This document shows, in pieces, positions 42,839-52,289 of a DNA stretch of 64,000 bases (its first letter is position 1; the number at the start of each line of letters is the position of its first letter). The stretch lies in the NCBI GenBank assembly GCA_050633825.1, contig JBOEHG010000011.1, positions 97,487 through 161,486 of the forward strand, given 5' to 3'. The DNA is from CANLBN01 sp050633825. GTDB lineage: Bacteria; Pseudomonadota; Gammaproteobacteria; Pseudomonadales; Cellvibrionaceae. The notes under the pieces were generated by a model. The model was given only the letters and a program-made list of their open reading frames with translations. It was not told the DNA's origin and made no database searches. Both the position numbers and the translations under genes were made by a program.

Positions 42839-43612
42839 TTAGGAAGCAAGAAAGCGCTTTACAATGCCTGTAAATATATCGGGTTTTTCCGCATGAAGCC
42901 AATGTTCTGTGCCATTAATTACTTTGACTGCGGCATTAGGGAATAAACTCAGAATTGACTCTCTATGCTCTGGCAGGATGTAGCTTGATAATTCACCTTT
43001 GATAAAAAGAACTGGCTTGTTATATGTAGGGTAATCCACTGTATTACCCACAATGAACGAATCATAATTTTCAGTAAGGCCTATCAAGTTGATGCGCCAT
43101 TGCCATTGATCATTCTTACGCTCTAGATTTTTAAGTAAAAAGCTACGTGTTGAAAACTCAGTAACATGGGGTTTCATGGCTTCATCAGCGTCTGTTCGAT
43201 TGGATATGGCGTTAAGATCAACCGCTTGGAAGGCAGTAAATACATCGTCGTGACGGCGCGGGTAGGTCACTGGCGCAATATCGGCAACTATCAACCGACT
43301 TACACGATCGGGATAACGAAGAGCAATTTCCATACTCACTTTACCACCTAAGGAATGCCCCAAAAAAGTGGCTTCATCCAAGCCAGCTGTATCCATCCAA
43401 GCAATAATAGCTTCTGCCATCATCGCTAAGGACGTATTATCGGTATGAGGAGAGCGCCCATGATTCGGCAAATCCAAAGCATATACCTTGTACTCATCTT
43501 TCAAAAGACGAGTAATCATGCCGAGGTTCTCTATAGAACCAAATAAACCGTGGATCATTACTACTGGTGGGCCATCATCACCCCATTGGCGATGAAATAG
43601 CTGATTTGTCAC
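42839..43612 (-). CDS. Alpha/beta hydrolase, YbfF-like esterase
   Basis: The 257-aa protein is an alpha/beta-fold hydrolase. MIHGLFGSIENLG is the oxyanion loop and LGHSLGGKVSM contains the nucleophile Ser. DIAPVTYPRRHDDVFTAFQAVDL is typical of YbfF esterases. The catalytic His lies in GTEHWLHAEKP near the C-terminus. YbfF hydrolyses short acyl esters including acyl-CoA in vitro; the natural substrate is unclear. It lies 6 bp after the DUF1820 gene and 18 bp before the ROK gene. Confidence 0.88.
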   Translation of the reverse strand: MTNQLFHRQWGDDGPPVVMIHGLFGSIENLGMITRLLKDEYKVYALDLPNHGRSPHTDNTSLAMMAEAIIAWMDTAGLDEATFLGHSLGGKVSMEIALRYPDRVSRLIVADIAPVTYPRRHDDVFTAFQAVDLNAISNRTDADEAMKPHVTEFSTRSFLLKNLERKNDQWQWRINLIGLTENYDSFIVGNTVDYPTYNKPVLFIKGELSSYILPEHRESILSLFPNAAVKVINGTEHWLHAEKPDIFTGIVKRFLAS

Positions 43613-43618
43613 AATAAT

Positions 43619-43960
43619 TTACGAATCTTGAGAAGGGTTAGGCGGTAAGCGGTTAGGCGCTGGGAAATTCGCAATATTATCAGTCGCTTTAATTTCCTTT
43701 ATTTTTCCCTGCCCTTCTCGTTCCACCTCATCAATACGAATAATTGCCTGCATAGGGATAAATGAACGTTTGACGTCTGTAAATTCATTTTTCAATTTCT
43801 CCTCACCAGGATTCACAATCATCTGATCCTGTTCACCAAAGACAAATTCTTCCACTTCAATAAAGCCATACATTTCACTTTGATAGATATCACGGGCATA
43901 AACCTCGTAAATCTCACTTTGATTGTAGAAAATGACCTTGTAAACGGACTTGCTTGACAT
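43619..43960 (-). CDS. DUF1820 family protein
   Basis: The 113-aa protein matches the DUF1820 family. The pattern is YKVIFYNQSEIYEVYARDIYQSEMYGFIEVEEFVFGE, then EEKLKNEFTDVKRSFIPMQAIIRIDEVE (both stretches are family-wide). It is cytoplasmic and of unknown function. From memory, the same family lies next to miaB in Pseudomonas, so this adjacency is ancient. It is divergent from miaB across 144 bp. Confidence 0.9.
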   Translation of the reverse strand: MSSKSVYKVIFYNQSEIYEVYARDIYQSEMYGFIEVEEFVFGEQDQMIVNPGEEKLKNEFTDVKRSFIPMQAIIRIDEVEREGQGKIKEIKATDNIANFPAPNRLPPNPSQDS

Positions 43961-44104
43961 AATAAACTCTGTGATTTGACGATAGCTTTCAATATGGTGT
44001 CAGAATTGGGAAAATGCAAGTCACGATATGATGAAAACATGCTGTAAAAACCACCGAACAAGCTCTATAATCTCGCCCCCAAGCAATAATCCCCTTGAAG
44101 CCCC

Positions 44105-45475
44105 ATGACTGATAGCTCACCACAGAAAAAACTTTATATAAAGACTCATGGATGTCAGATGAATGAATATGATTCATCGCGCATGCGTGATCTACTGGGT
44201 GAGTCACACAACATGGTCACAACTGATGATCCGAAAGAAGCGGATGTATTACTAGTAAATACCTGTTCTATAAGGGAAAAAGCACAAGAAAAGCTGTTCC
44301 ATCAATTGGGCCGCTGGAAAGACCTTAAGAAAAACAACCCCGACCTTATTATTGGCGTCGGCGGTTGTGTTGCCAGCCAAGAAGGTGAAGCCATTGCCCA
44401 ACGCGCCCCTTTTGTTGATTTAATCTTTGGGCCTCAAACATTACATCGTCTCCCAGAGATGATGGAAACCCCAAAAGATAATGGTGCAGTTGTAGTCGAT
44501 ATTAGCTTTCCTGAAATCGAAAAGTTCGACAAGCTACCAGAGCCGGAAGCTGATGGCGTCAGTGCCTTTGTCTCTATTATGGAAGGTTGCTCCAAATATT
44601 GTACTTTTTGTGTTGTTCCTTACACCCGTGGCGAAGAGGTTAGCCGCCCCGTTGCCGACGTATTAGCCGAAATTGCGCACCTCGCTCAGCAGGGCGTAAG
44701 AGAAGTTAATCTTCTAGGGCAAAATGTTAATGCCTATAGAGCCCAAACTGAAAGAACCGAAACCGAAGATGGTGAAACAGTTGATCTTGCTGAACTGATT
44801 ACTTACGTTGCATCCATTGACGGAATCGATCGCATCCGTTTCACCACCTCCCATCCGGTTGAATTCTCAGATAGTCTTATTGATGTCTATGCTGAAGTAC
44901 CAGAACTCGTCAGTCACATCCACTTACCAGTACAAAGTGGGTCTGACCGTATTCTTATGGCGATGAAACGTGGCCATACCGTACTGGAATACAAATCTAA
45001 ACTGAGACGACTCAAAAAAGTTCGTCCGGATATCTGTTTTTCATCAGACTTCATTATTGGCTTTCCTGGAGAAACTGATCAGGACTTTGAAAATACCATG
45101 AACCTGATTCAGGAAATGGATTTTGATATGTCATTCAGTTTTATCTACAGTGCCAGACCGGGGACCCCCGCAGCAGATCTACCTGACGACACACCCGAAG
45201 CAACGAAAAAGCAACGACTCAAGATCCTGCAAGAACGAATCAACCAGCAAGCACAAGCCATTGGCCGCCGCATGGTTGGCAATACCGAAAGAGTTTTAGT
45301 AACGGGCTATTCGAAGAAAGATCCGGGCCAATTATCAGGGCGCACTGAGAATAACCGTGTGGTCAATTTCCGCACTGATAACGCCGCACTGATAGGAAAG
45401 TTTGCCGATATTCATATTAAAGAGGCATTGCCTAATTCTCTTAGAGGGGAATTGGTGGCTAGTGAGCTTGATTAA
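44105..45475 (+). CDS. miaB: tRNA-2-methylthio-N6-dimethylallyladenosine synthase MiaB
   Basis: The 456-aa radical-SAM methylthiotransferase adds a methylthio group to i6A37 of tRNAs that read UNN codons. The N-terminal domain has THGCQMNEYDS and two more cluster-binding Cys residues in LVNTCSIREKA and VGGCVAS. The radical-SAM triad is CSKYCTFC (about residues 158-165), and a C-terminal TRAM domain starts near residue 385. It heads the miaB-phoH-ybeY-corC-lnt series. Confidence 0.97.
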   Translation: MTDSSPQKKLYIKTHGCQMNEYDSSRMRDLLGESHNMVTTDDPKEADVLLVNTCSIREKAQEKLFHQLGRWKDLKKNNPDLIIGVGGCVASQEGEAIAQRAPFVDLIFGPQTLHRLPEMMETPKDNGAVVVDISFPEIEKFDKLPEPEADGVSAFVSIMEGCSKYCTFCVVPYTRGEEVSRPVADVLAEIAHLAQQGVREVNLLGQNVNAYRAQTERTETEDGETVDLAELITYVASIDGIDRIRFTTSHPVEFSDSLIDVYAEVPELVSHIHLPVQSGSDRILMAMKRGHTVLEYKSKLRRLKKVRPDICFSSDFIIGFPGETDQDFENTMNLIQEMDFDMSFSFIYSARPGTPAADLPDDTPEATKKQRLKILQERINQQAQAIGRRMVGNTERVLVTGYSKKDPGQLSGRTENNRVVNFRTDNAALIGKFADIHIKEALPNSLRGELVASELD

Positions 45476-45632
45476 GCTTACAAAACACCTCAAGACAAAC
45501 GCCCAACTTATGATTTTATGCGCTAGACCTATCTAGACACCATACAAGCAGCTTAACAAGCGTGTCTTTATTGGTTAAAATAGCATAAAATTTATACACT
45601 TTTAATTCTCAGAATGAGGTTTTCCCAGTCCT

Positions 45633-46619
45633 TTGACAATTACCCAGAGCACCAACTCACAGAAAGCTGTATCAACAACTGCATCAAAGGTAGCGACTCA
45701 TCAAGAGCAAAACCTCAACCTTGATGCCGCATCAGCTCAACAACTTGCCAACCTATGCGGGCAATTTGATACTCACTTAAAACAAATCGAAGATCGACTC
45801 AGTGTTAGTCTACTTCATAGAGGCAGCCAATTCTCTATTCGAGGCAATACTGATGCTGTCAGTGCAGCTGTCCATATACTGCAGAGCCTGTATACCGATA
45901 TTCGACATGGCAATGAAATAACACCTGACAATGTCCACCTCACTATTCAACAATTTCATCATGAACATCAAGATTCGGAAAACCGTGTTCAGATAGATAG
46001 CACGATTGAGTCATTGACCGTTATTCGGACAAAAAAGGGATCCGTTAANNNNNNNNNNCCTGCAGGGACGGGGAAAACCTACCTTGCGGTAGCCTGCGCA
46101 GTTCAAGCACTGCTCAATGACGAAATTGAGCGTATTTTACTTGTTAGGCCTGCAGTTGAAGCCGGCGAAAAACTGGGGTTTTTACCCGGTGATTTATCGC
46201 AAAAAGTGGACCCTTACCTACGCCCTTTATACGATGCACTCTATGAAATGCTAGGCTTTGAAACGGTCGACAAGCTGATTGAGCGCAATGTTATTGAGGT
46301 GGCGCCCTTAGCTTATATGCGTGGACGCACCTTGAACAATGCCTTTGTGATTCTGGATGAAAGCCAGAATACTACCCGCGAACAGATGAAAATGTTCTTA
46401 ACCCGTATTGGCTTTGGTACAACAGCAGTCATTAATGGTGACCCAACCCAAATCGATTTGCCTCGTGGCCAGCACTCAGGTCTAAAGCATGCGGCTGAAG
46501 TGTTAGATGGCGTTGATGGGATTAGCTTTACACACTTTACTTCAAAAGATGTTGTACGCCACCCACTGGTTCAGCGCATTGTTGATGCTTACGAATCTAA
46601 TGATAAGAGTGACATATGA
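45633..46619 (+). CDS. phoH: PhoH-like ATPase (YbeZ), contains assembly gap
   Basis: The protein (328 codons as given) is the PhoH/YbeZ P-loop ATPase that partners YbeY in ribosome and RNA metabolism. Walker A is PAGTGKT and Walker B is FVILDESQNTT; NGDPTQIDLP is also conserved. Ten Ns at 46049-46058 fall between RTKKGSV and PAGTG, where relatives have about 24 residues. The gap therefore stands for roughly 70-80 missing bases and the real protein is about 345-350 aa, as in E. coli. The start is TTG at 45633, with GAGG rather far upstream (about 13 nt). It overlaps ybeY by ATGA. Confidence 0.93.
   Translation: MTITQSTNSQKAVSTTASKVATHQEQNLNLDAASAQQLANLCGQFDTHLKQIEDRLSVSLLHRGSQFSIRGNTDAVSAAVHILQSLYTDIRHGNEITPDNVHLTIQQFHHEHQDSENRVQIDSTIESLTVIRTKKGSVXXXXPAGTGKTYLAVACAVQALLNDEIERILLVRPAVEAGEKLGFLPGDLSQKVDPYLRPLYDALYEMLGFETVDKLIERNVIEVAPLAYMRGRTLNNAFVILDESQNTTREQMKMFLTRIGFGTTAVINGDPTQIDLPRGQHSGLKHAAEVLDGVDGISFTHFTSKDVVRHPLVQRIVDAYESNDKSDI
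46049..46058. other. Assembly gap (10 N)
   Basis: Exactly ten Ns interrupt phoH. The frame continues across them, but homologues need about 24 codons here, so the true gap is longer than drawn. Confidence 0.98.
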
Positions 46620-47098
46620 GTGTCGCTGTAGACCTGCAATTAGCCTCAGATAAGATTCATTTACAGGCAACAGAGCAAGCGTTTACCAACTGGGCAGATG
46701 CTGCTATATCAGCCGCTTCAGGTCCAATACAACAAGATAAAGAAGTGAGCATCCGTATTGTTGAGGCTGAAGAAAGCCAGCAACTCAATCACCAGTATCG
46801 GAATAAAAATAAGCCTACTAATGTGCTTTCTTTCCCGGCAGAATTCCCGGAGGGTGTTGATATACCGTTTCTGGGCGACCTTGTTATTTGCGCTGACATT
46901 GTTGAGCAAGAAGCAAAAGACCAACATAAAGAACCACTGGCTCACTGGGCACATATGGTCATTCATGGAACGCTTCATCTACTTGGTTATGATCATATTA
47001 ACGACAAAGAAGCTGAAGTTATGGAAGACCTAGAGACTCAACTGCTAAAAATGCTGGGCTACCCCTGCCCTTATACCAATGAAGGTGATGAAAAATAA
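46616..47098 (+). CDS. ybeY: Endoribonuclease YbeY
   Basis: The 160-aa metalloprotein takes part in 16S rRNA 3'-end maturation and 70S ribosome quality control. The zinc motif HGTLHLLGYDH (about residues 120-130) is intact and preceded by NVLSFPAEFPEG and LGDLVIC. Its ATG overlaps the phoH stop (ATGA), so the two interacting proteins are translationally coupled. Confidence 0.96.
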   Translation: MSVAVDLQLASDKIHLQATEQAFTNWADAAISAASGPIQQDKEVSIRIVEAEESQQLNHQYRNKNKPTNVLSFPAEFPEGVDIPFLGDLVICADIVEQEAKDQHKEPLAHWAHMVIHGTLHLLGYDHINDKEAEVMEDLETQLLKMLGYPCPYTNEGDEK

Positions 47099-47205
47099 GT
47101 AAACGGGAAGGTTGTACACTTTAAAAGCAAGCACATACATTCAAGGTAGACGACAGTCGCTGTCGCTGCTAACATTTCCACCCCAATAGCTAACAACGAT
47201 TATAA

Positions 47206-48057
47206 ATGACAGACGAACCCCCAAGTAGCCACCAGGATAAATCCTGGCTAGAACGACTGGTAGCTACTTTTACCAGCGAACCTCAATCTCAAGAAGAGCT
47301 ACTCGAAATTATTCGGGATGCGGCTGCTAACCAGCTATTAGATCAAGAAGCACTTGGCATTATTCAGGGTGCCTTAGGGGTTTCTGATTTACATGCTCGT
47401 GAAATTATGATTCCGCGCTCGCAAATGGTTACTGTAAACGTCGAAGAAACACCTGAAGACTTTTTACCTAAAGTCATTGAATCCGGCCATTCCCGCTTCC
47501 CCGTCATTGGAGAAAACGGTGATGATATTAAAGGCATTTTGCTTGCAAAAGACCTACTCCCTCTTATATTAAAAGGACATGACGACTTTACGCTAGAATC
47601 GGCGATTCGTCAGGCCACGATTATTCCGGAAAGTAAACGTCTTAATATTTTACTGAGAGAGTTCAGAGAAAACCGTTATCACATGGCACTTGTGATTGAT
47701 GAATATGGTGGAATCTCCGGTCTAATCACAATTGAAGATATATTAGAAGAAATTGTAGGTGAAATCAGCGATGAAACCGATGATGATCACGACGATGTAT
47801 TTATCCGTAAAGTTTCTGATGATGATTATATTATTAAAGCTTTAACACCCATTGAAGAATTCAATCAGTACTTCAAGAGTAAGTTTAGTGACGAAGAATT
47901 CGATACTATTGGTGGTTTAGTGATGCAAGCTTTTGGACACTTGCCTCAACGCAATGAAACCACTGTTTTGGAAAAATATAATTTCCGGGTACTTTATTCC
48001 GACAATAGGCAAATTCACTTATTACGACTCTCTCTTTCTGAAGACCAGCAAGTCTGA
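47206..48057 (+). CDS. corC: CorC/YbeX-type CBS domain protein
   Basis: The 283-aa protein has an N-terminal linker, a CBS pair (about 70-190) starting IMIPRSQMVTVNVEETPEDFLP, and a C-terminal CorC_HlyC domain ending in YSDNRQIHLLRL. It contains no membrane helices, so it is the cytoplasmic YbeX/CorC form linked to Mg/Co resistance. It sits 2 bp before lnt and 107 bp after ybeY, the usual order. Confidence 0.94.
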   Translation: MTDEPPSSHQDKSWLERLVATFTSEPQSQEELLEIIRDAAANQLLDQEALGIIQGALGVSDLHAREIMIPRSQMVTVNVEETPEDFLPKVIESGHSRFPVIGENGDDIKGILLAKDLLPLILKGHDDFTLESAIRQATIIPESKRLNILLREFRENRYHMALVIDEYGGISGLITIEDILEEIVGEISDETDDDHDDVFIRKVSDDDYIIKALTPIEEFNQYFKSKFSDEEFDTIGGLVMQAFGHLPQRNETTVLEKYNFRVLYSDNRQIHLLRLSLSEDQQV

Positions 48058-48059
48058 TC

Positions 48060-49568
48060 ATGCGCCCTTTTGCTTTACTCTTATCGAGTGCGATTGCTGG
48101 CACACTCACAACATTTGCTATACCACCTTACGGGTACTGGTGGATAGCAATCCTATCCCTTGCTGTATTTGCTTACGGCCTTAATCAACAAACATCGAAA
48201 AAATTATTGCTGCTCCATGCCTTTTTATTTGGCCTAGGTTATTTTGGTAGCGGTGTGTCTTGGGTTTTTGTAAGTATTTACCAATTTGGGTCAGCATCTC
48301 TGCCTTTAGCATTATTACTCACCAGTCTTTTTGTGATTGCTGTCGCCCTTTTTTTTGCATTGCCTTTTTATGGTTTGGGTTACTTTAAAAACAATATCTG
48401 GCGATTATTAATTGGCTTTCCCGTTTTTTGGGCTATCAGTGAATGGCTAAGAAGCTGGCTATTAACAGGCTTCCCTTGGCTATATGTAGGTTATGCTCAT
48501 ATTGATGCACCTCTCGTTGGCTGGGCGCCTATTGGTGGAGTGTTATTAATTGGTTTACTCTCTGCACTTACCAGTAGCATCATTTGTGTGGTTTTTTCAA
48601 AAAGTAACCCAACCAATATTAAACTACTCTCTAGCCTCTTCATCATTATATTATGGGCCGAAGGCGCTTCATTAAAATCATCCGAATGGACCCAACCTGC
48701 CGGCGATGCTATTAGCGTAGGGGTTGTTCAACCTAATATTCCACAAGAATTAAAGTGGGACCCAGAGTTTCGTGAGCCAACACTGGAAATTCTGACATCG
48801 CTATCTGAGAATTTATGGAAAAATGATTGGATAATATGGCCAGAAGCAGCCATACCGGACCTTTATTTTCGCTCAGAAGAGTTTATTAATAAAATAGATA
48901 AAAAAGCCAGCGAAACACAAACTAGCTTAATTACTGGCATACTCTATGATGATTATGATCAACAAAAATACCTGAATAGCGTGGCGGGTTTAGGCGATGC
49001 AGATGGTTTTTACTTTAAGCAACGCTTAGTACCTTTCGGGGAATACGTCCCTATGGAACAATGGCTGCGTGGAATTATTGCTTTTTTTGATTTACCCACA
49101 TCCATTATTGCACCAGGAAAACCAAACCAACAAATGATCTCTGCTGGCAACTATACAATAGCGAGCTCTATCTGTTACGAAATAGTTTATCCTGCATTGG
49201 TTGCTGAGCTAACAAAACATTCAAACGTACTGATTACTATCAGTAATGATGCTTGGTTTGGAAAATCAATTGGTCCTTTACAGCACTTTCATATGGCCAG
49301 AATGCGTGCGATTGAAACTGGACGCTATGTCGTGCGAGGAACCAACAATGGCGTCAGCGCAATCATTGCACCCGATGGGTCTATCAAACATGAAAGTGAG
49401 CAATTTATTCGGACTGCTTTTTCAGGTGAAGTTATCCCGATGCAAGGCAATACACCTTATCTGATTTGGAAGAACTATTTATTCTTAGCAATAGTTTTTA
49501 TTTTATTATTTTCTATGATGTATCAACACTACACAACTAACAAAATTCGCGCCACTGAAAAAGTATAA
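48060..49568 (+). CDS. lnt: Apolipoprotein N-acyltransferase
   Basis: The 502-aa inner-membrane enzyme transfers the third acyl chain to the N-terminal Cys of lipoproteins. Six N-terminal helices are followed by a periplasmic nitrilase-like domain (about residues 225-470). That domain holds the expected catalytic Glu (IIWPEAAIPD), Lys (YFKQRLVPFGEYVP) and Cys (ASSICYEIVYP). A last helix (about 475-495) ends the protein. Lipoproteins in this window (LptE and the OmpA-like protein) are predicted clients. Confidence 0.96.
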   Translation: MRPFALLLSSAIAGTLTTFAIPPYGYWWIAILSLAVFAYGLNQQTSKKLLLLHAFLFGLGYFGSGVSWVFVSIYQFGSASLPLALLLTSLFVIAVALFFALPFYGLGYFKNNIWRLLIGFPVFWAISEWLRSWLLTGFPWLYVGYAHIDAPLVGWAPIGGVLLIGLLSALTSSIICVVFSKSNPTNIKLLSSLFIIILWAEGASLKSSEWTQPAGDAISVGVVQPNIPQELKWDPEFREPTLEILTSLSENLWKNDWIIWPEAAIPDLYFRSEEFINKIDKKASETQTSLITGILYDDYDQQKYLNSVAGLGDADGFYFKQRLVPFGEYVPMEQWLRGIIAFFDLPTSIIAPGKPNQQMISAGNYTIASSICYEIVYPALVAELTKHSNVLITISNDAWFGKSIGPLQHFHMARMRAIETGRYVVRGTNNGVSAIIAPDGSIKHESEQFIRTAFSGEVIPMQGNTPYLIWKNYLFLAIVFILLFSMMYQHYTTNKIRATEKV

Positions 49569-49602
49569 AAAGAAAAGGCATAAAGAAAAAAATTAAAGAA
49601 AA

Positions 49603-49989
49603 CTAGCCGCTATTTGATACCGCCTCATAACCCAATATGACATTACGATAATATTGTTGCTGCTGCGAAGATAAAGGCTGACATTTAGATTCTAATGGGG
49701 TGTTACCAACCCAATTAAATTGCCAACCGTACCAAACCTCATTGCCTTCATCATTTTCACGCAATTCAACCATTGAAAAGTTTTTAACGGTTCGGCTAAA
49801 TCGTTCTCTCAATTGTAAAACAATATACTCTGCATTTTTTGCAAGTACGGACTCATGCATATCATCAGCAGCCTTCACCAAAACACACACATTATTGGAT
49901 GAAAGAGAAAAAGGACAAACTAATAATGTCATTCCTTGCCCCAAGCGATTACGGACAAGAATTGATTCAAAGGGATATTCATACTTCAT
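49603..49989 (-). CDS. Hypothetical protein, 128 aa
   Basis: I do not recognise this family. The product is soluble, has no signal peptide or membrane helix, and looks like a small alpha/beta protein: KYEYPFESILVRNRLGQGMTLLVCPF, then alternating hydrophobic strands and a Gln-rich C-terminus. Codon usage resembles its neighbours. It lies on the minus strand, convergent with lnt across about 34 bp. Confidence 0.6.
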   Translation of the reverse strand: MKYEYPFESILVRNRLGQGMTLLVCPFSLSSNNVCVLVKAADDMHESVLAKNAEYIVLQLRERFSRTVKNFSMVELRENDEGNEVWYGWQFNWVGNTPLESKCQPLSSQQQQYYRNVILGYEAVSNSG

Positions 49990-50292
49990 GTTTTACCAGG
50001 TTCCCTTACTCTTTATGTTGTTATCATATGCTCTACTTTACACACAAATAGAGCAAACACATCAAAGAGTTCGTAGAGTCAGGTCCGCTAAGGGCGAGAC
50101 TTGAAATAAATAAAAAGCTAAGTATGCCAGTAAAAACTCAAAGTGATTCAAAACAAAACCACAAAAAGCAAATCTTACAATATGAGGCATAGCCCAACTA
50201 AGATAATCTAACTAAATGTATAGACCATTATAAAGGAGAACTATGAAAGCACTATGACTATTTTTGACTAAAGAATCGATAAGCTATTCCGC
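49990..50292. other. Spacer upstream of the 128-aa gene
   Basis: About 300 AT-rich bases separate two minus-strand genes. I find no tRNA fold or gene here apart from the minute open frames listed next. Promoter motifs for the 128-aa gene may be present, but none stands out. Confidence 0.5.
50243..50257 (+). other. Tiny open frame with a perfect ribosome-binding site
   Basis: AAAGGAG (50232-50238) lies 4 nt before an ATG that encodes only MKAL before TGA. A second frame (MTIFD) starts in the same ATGA. It is either a chance occurrence or the remnant of a lost plus-strand gene; no longer frame can be restored by eye. Confidence 0.25.
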
Positions 50293-51273
50293 TTACCCAT
50301 TTTGTAACCATTTCTCCATATCGTCTTTTTGCCAACGAGACAATAGATTAATACTATCGTCTGCAACCCTCCAATAGATATCAATAATATCGGTTACCAA
50401 ACGAAATATATCCTCCTCACTTATCGAAATCACCGCCTGACCAACGATTTCATTCTTAATTTTTTCTAGTAAAAAATCGAGTTTATACTCATAGGTCTTA
50501 ATCGTAAGTAATGCCGGCAAAGGCTCTACGAGCCGGGACTGTAAAGCATTGGTCATGCTAAACACAGCTTCTTTCTCCTGCTCAACACATTGTAGTAAAT
50601 AGAGTAGCTTTTTATCATAGCTAACATCGCTACAACCTGTCGCAGCAACATGAATAGAAAGTGCTCGGATTTTACCTAACATCTCCACAAAGCGCGGCAA
50701 TTGCTGGCTAGCAAAGGATAACAAGTGCTGGTAAGTCGTCGGCTGAGTTGAGGAGCTGGAATGAGTATCACCGGTAACGAGCGAGTGGATATAAACCGCA
50801 TAAGGAGTAGAAACCCTTTCCGCAAGTCTCGCCATCAACAACAATAATTGATCAACAAAATGGCAATGAAACTCGAAATTCTCCAGAACAGAATCATCCT
50901 GCCAATTATCATGTATTGTATTCCAAGCATAATGAAGTCGCTCGATATCAGCATGTCCAAGTAACACCGGGGGCTGATTTCCAAACGCAGTAATTAATTG
51001 GATACGGCGCGCCATCTGCCGTTGAAGGTGATAAAAGCCACTCCCAAAGCTTTCATTACCGCCCAATAAACCCATACTAAAACCACGGTGCCTCTGAACA
51101 CCTCGACATAAATGATTGAGTTGGTCCAGTAGATTAAATATCGCCAAACGCTCATTAAAGCTAACCGATGCCTCGGTTAAAGCGACTGAAAAAGATTTGG
51201 ATAAATCGCTATGATCACCTGCATGATTATTCGATGAAGACACAGACGATAATGTAGTATTTTTGGGTGACAT
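50293..51273 (-). CDS. Helical protein resembling a nitrate/nitrite-sensing (NIT) domain
   Basis: The 326-aa protein is almost entirely helical and has no membrane segment. The stretch LCRGVQRHRGFSMGLLGGN, then FYHLQRQMARRI (about residues 52-90), resembles the first helices of NIT domains, which sense nitrate and nitrite in NasR and some sensor kinases. A second long helical block spans about 190-300. No output domain follows, so if it is a sensor it must act through a partner. Its position between lnt and leuS corresponds to uncharacterised genes in related genomes as I recall them. Confidence 0.55.
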   Translation of the reverse strand: MSPKNTTLSSVSSSNNHAGDHSDLSKSFSVALTEASVSFNERLAIFNLLDQLNHLCRGVQRHRGFSMGLLGGNESFGSGFYHLQRQMARRIQLITAFGNQPPVLLGHADIERLHYAWNTIHDNWQDDSVLENFEFHCHFVDQLLLLMARLAERVSTPYAVYIHSLVTGDTHSSSSTQPTTYQHLLSFASQQLPRFVEMLGKIRALSIHVAATGCSDVSYDKKLLYLLQCVEQEKEAVFSMTNALQSRLVEPLPALLTIKTYEYKLDFLLEKIKNEIVGQAVISISEEDIFRLVTDIIDIYWRVADDSINLLSRWQKDDMEKWLQNG

Positions 51274-51457
51274 GATAACAACAGCTTAATTAATCGATAA
51301 TGAGTTAAAGAATCACTTATACACTTAGTTCTTATACAATATATATACCAAAAAAATCAGTGGTTTTATGCTAACAAATCACAAAAAGCGCACAAAATAA
51401 GTGCATTCAATAAAGTCAGGTGCGCGCTATTATTGCAACTATGTCACTATATTTCAT

Positions 51458-52219
51458 TTAACGGAGTTGATAAAACAGTAAACCGATATATTCATGAAGC
51501 GCAATCTGACTCAAATATAACGCGGATGCTTTGGGTAACCAATCATCGATCCACCCATCAATATCCACACTATAAAACCCTGTCGGTTTAGGAATTATCG
51601 TTAAGCCGGCTTTACTGAAAGCCAGTTCGGCTCTACGCATATGATAAGCATGAGTCACCACAATAAGGCTCTCTATGCCCTTTTCTTTGACCAAAATAGA
51701 CGTGTTTTGGGCATTTTGCCATGTATCACGACTATTACTCTCAAGTATGACCTCATCAACCCCATAATCTTCTTTCAATAATTTTGCAGCAATCTCGGCT
51801 TCCGATAAGGTTTCATAAGGATAAACCGTACCTCCTGAAACAATAACCGGCAACTGAAGTTCTTTAGCCAAATGTGCACCATAGCGTAAGCGCCATAAAG
51901 ACTGATAACTGACTTGATCTTCTTCATATTCAGGGAGATGCCGTTGGCGGCCGCCGCCCAGCACTACAATAGCTTGGGCACCAATAGCTGGGCTATCAAG
52001 GTCAGGAGATACAGCGGATGTGAGATAAGGAGCTTCCAGCCAACGAAACAAGTTAGCGCTCACCATAGGAATGGAAAGTAATAACAAGCTGCTAAAGCTA
52101 GCTATAAACAATAAAGAAGCCAATATCTTCTTTTTCCGCCAAAAAATAAGCCCCACAATCACCATTAATAACTGTAAAGCGGGCGGCAACAAAAAAGTTT
52201 TCAGTAAAGTTATTATCAA
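51458..52219 (-). CDS. ElyC/YdcF-like DUF218 membrane protein
   Basis: The 253-aa protein has two N-terminal membrane helices (about 8-28 and 32-52) and a DUF218 domain. The domain is marked by AIVVLGGGRQRH, RLRYGAHLAKELQLPVIVSGG, ESNSRDTWQNA and VVTHAYHMRRAELAF. It resembles E. coli ElyC, needed for envelope integrity and undecaprenyl-phosphate metabolism, in both length and topology. It is divergent from leuS. Confidence 0.87.
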   Translation of the reverse strand: MIITLLKTFLLPPALQLLMVIVGLIFWRKKKILASLLFIASFSSLLLLSIPMVSANLFRWLEAPYLTSAVSPDLDSPAIGAQAIVVLGGGRQRHLPEYEEDQVSYQSLWRLRYGAHLAKELQLPVIVSGGTVYPYETLSEAEIAAKLLKEDYGVDEVILESNSRDTWQNAQNTSILVKEKGIESLIVVTHAYHMRRAELAFSKAGLTIIPKPTGFYSVDIDGWIDDWLPKASALYLSQIALHEYIGLLFYQLR

Positions 52220-52289
52220 ACTCCCTCCTCTCTGCGATAATGGTTGATTGATTTCAATTTTTTATTTTCAGCAAGGCCAACTGACTACA

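Noticed and set aside
45614..45724. Alternative ATG frame across the phoH start
   Set aside because: It has a decent upstream context but ends after about 36 codons and its product has no motifs; the TTG frame gives PhoH.
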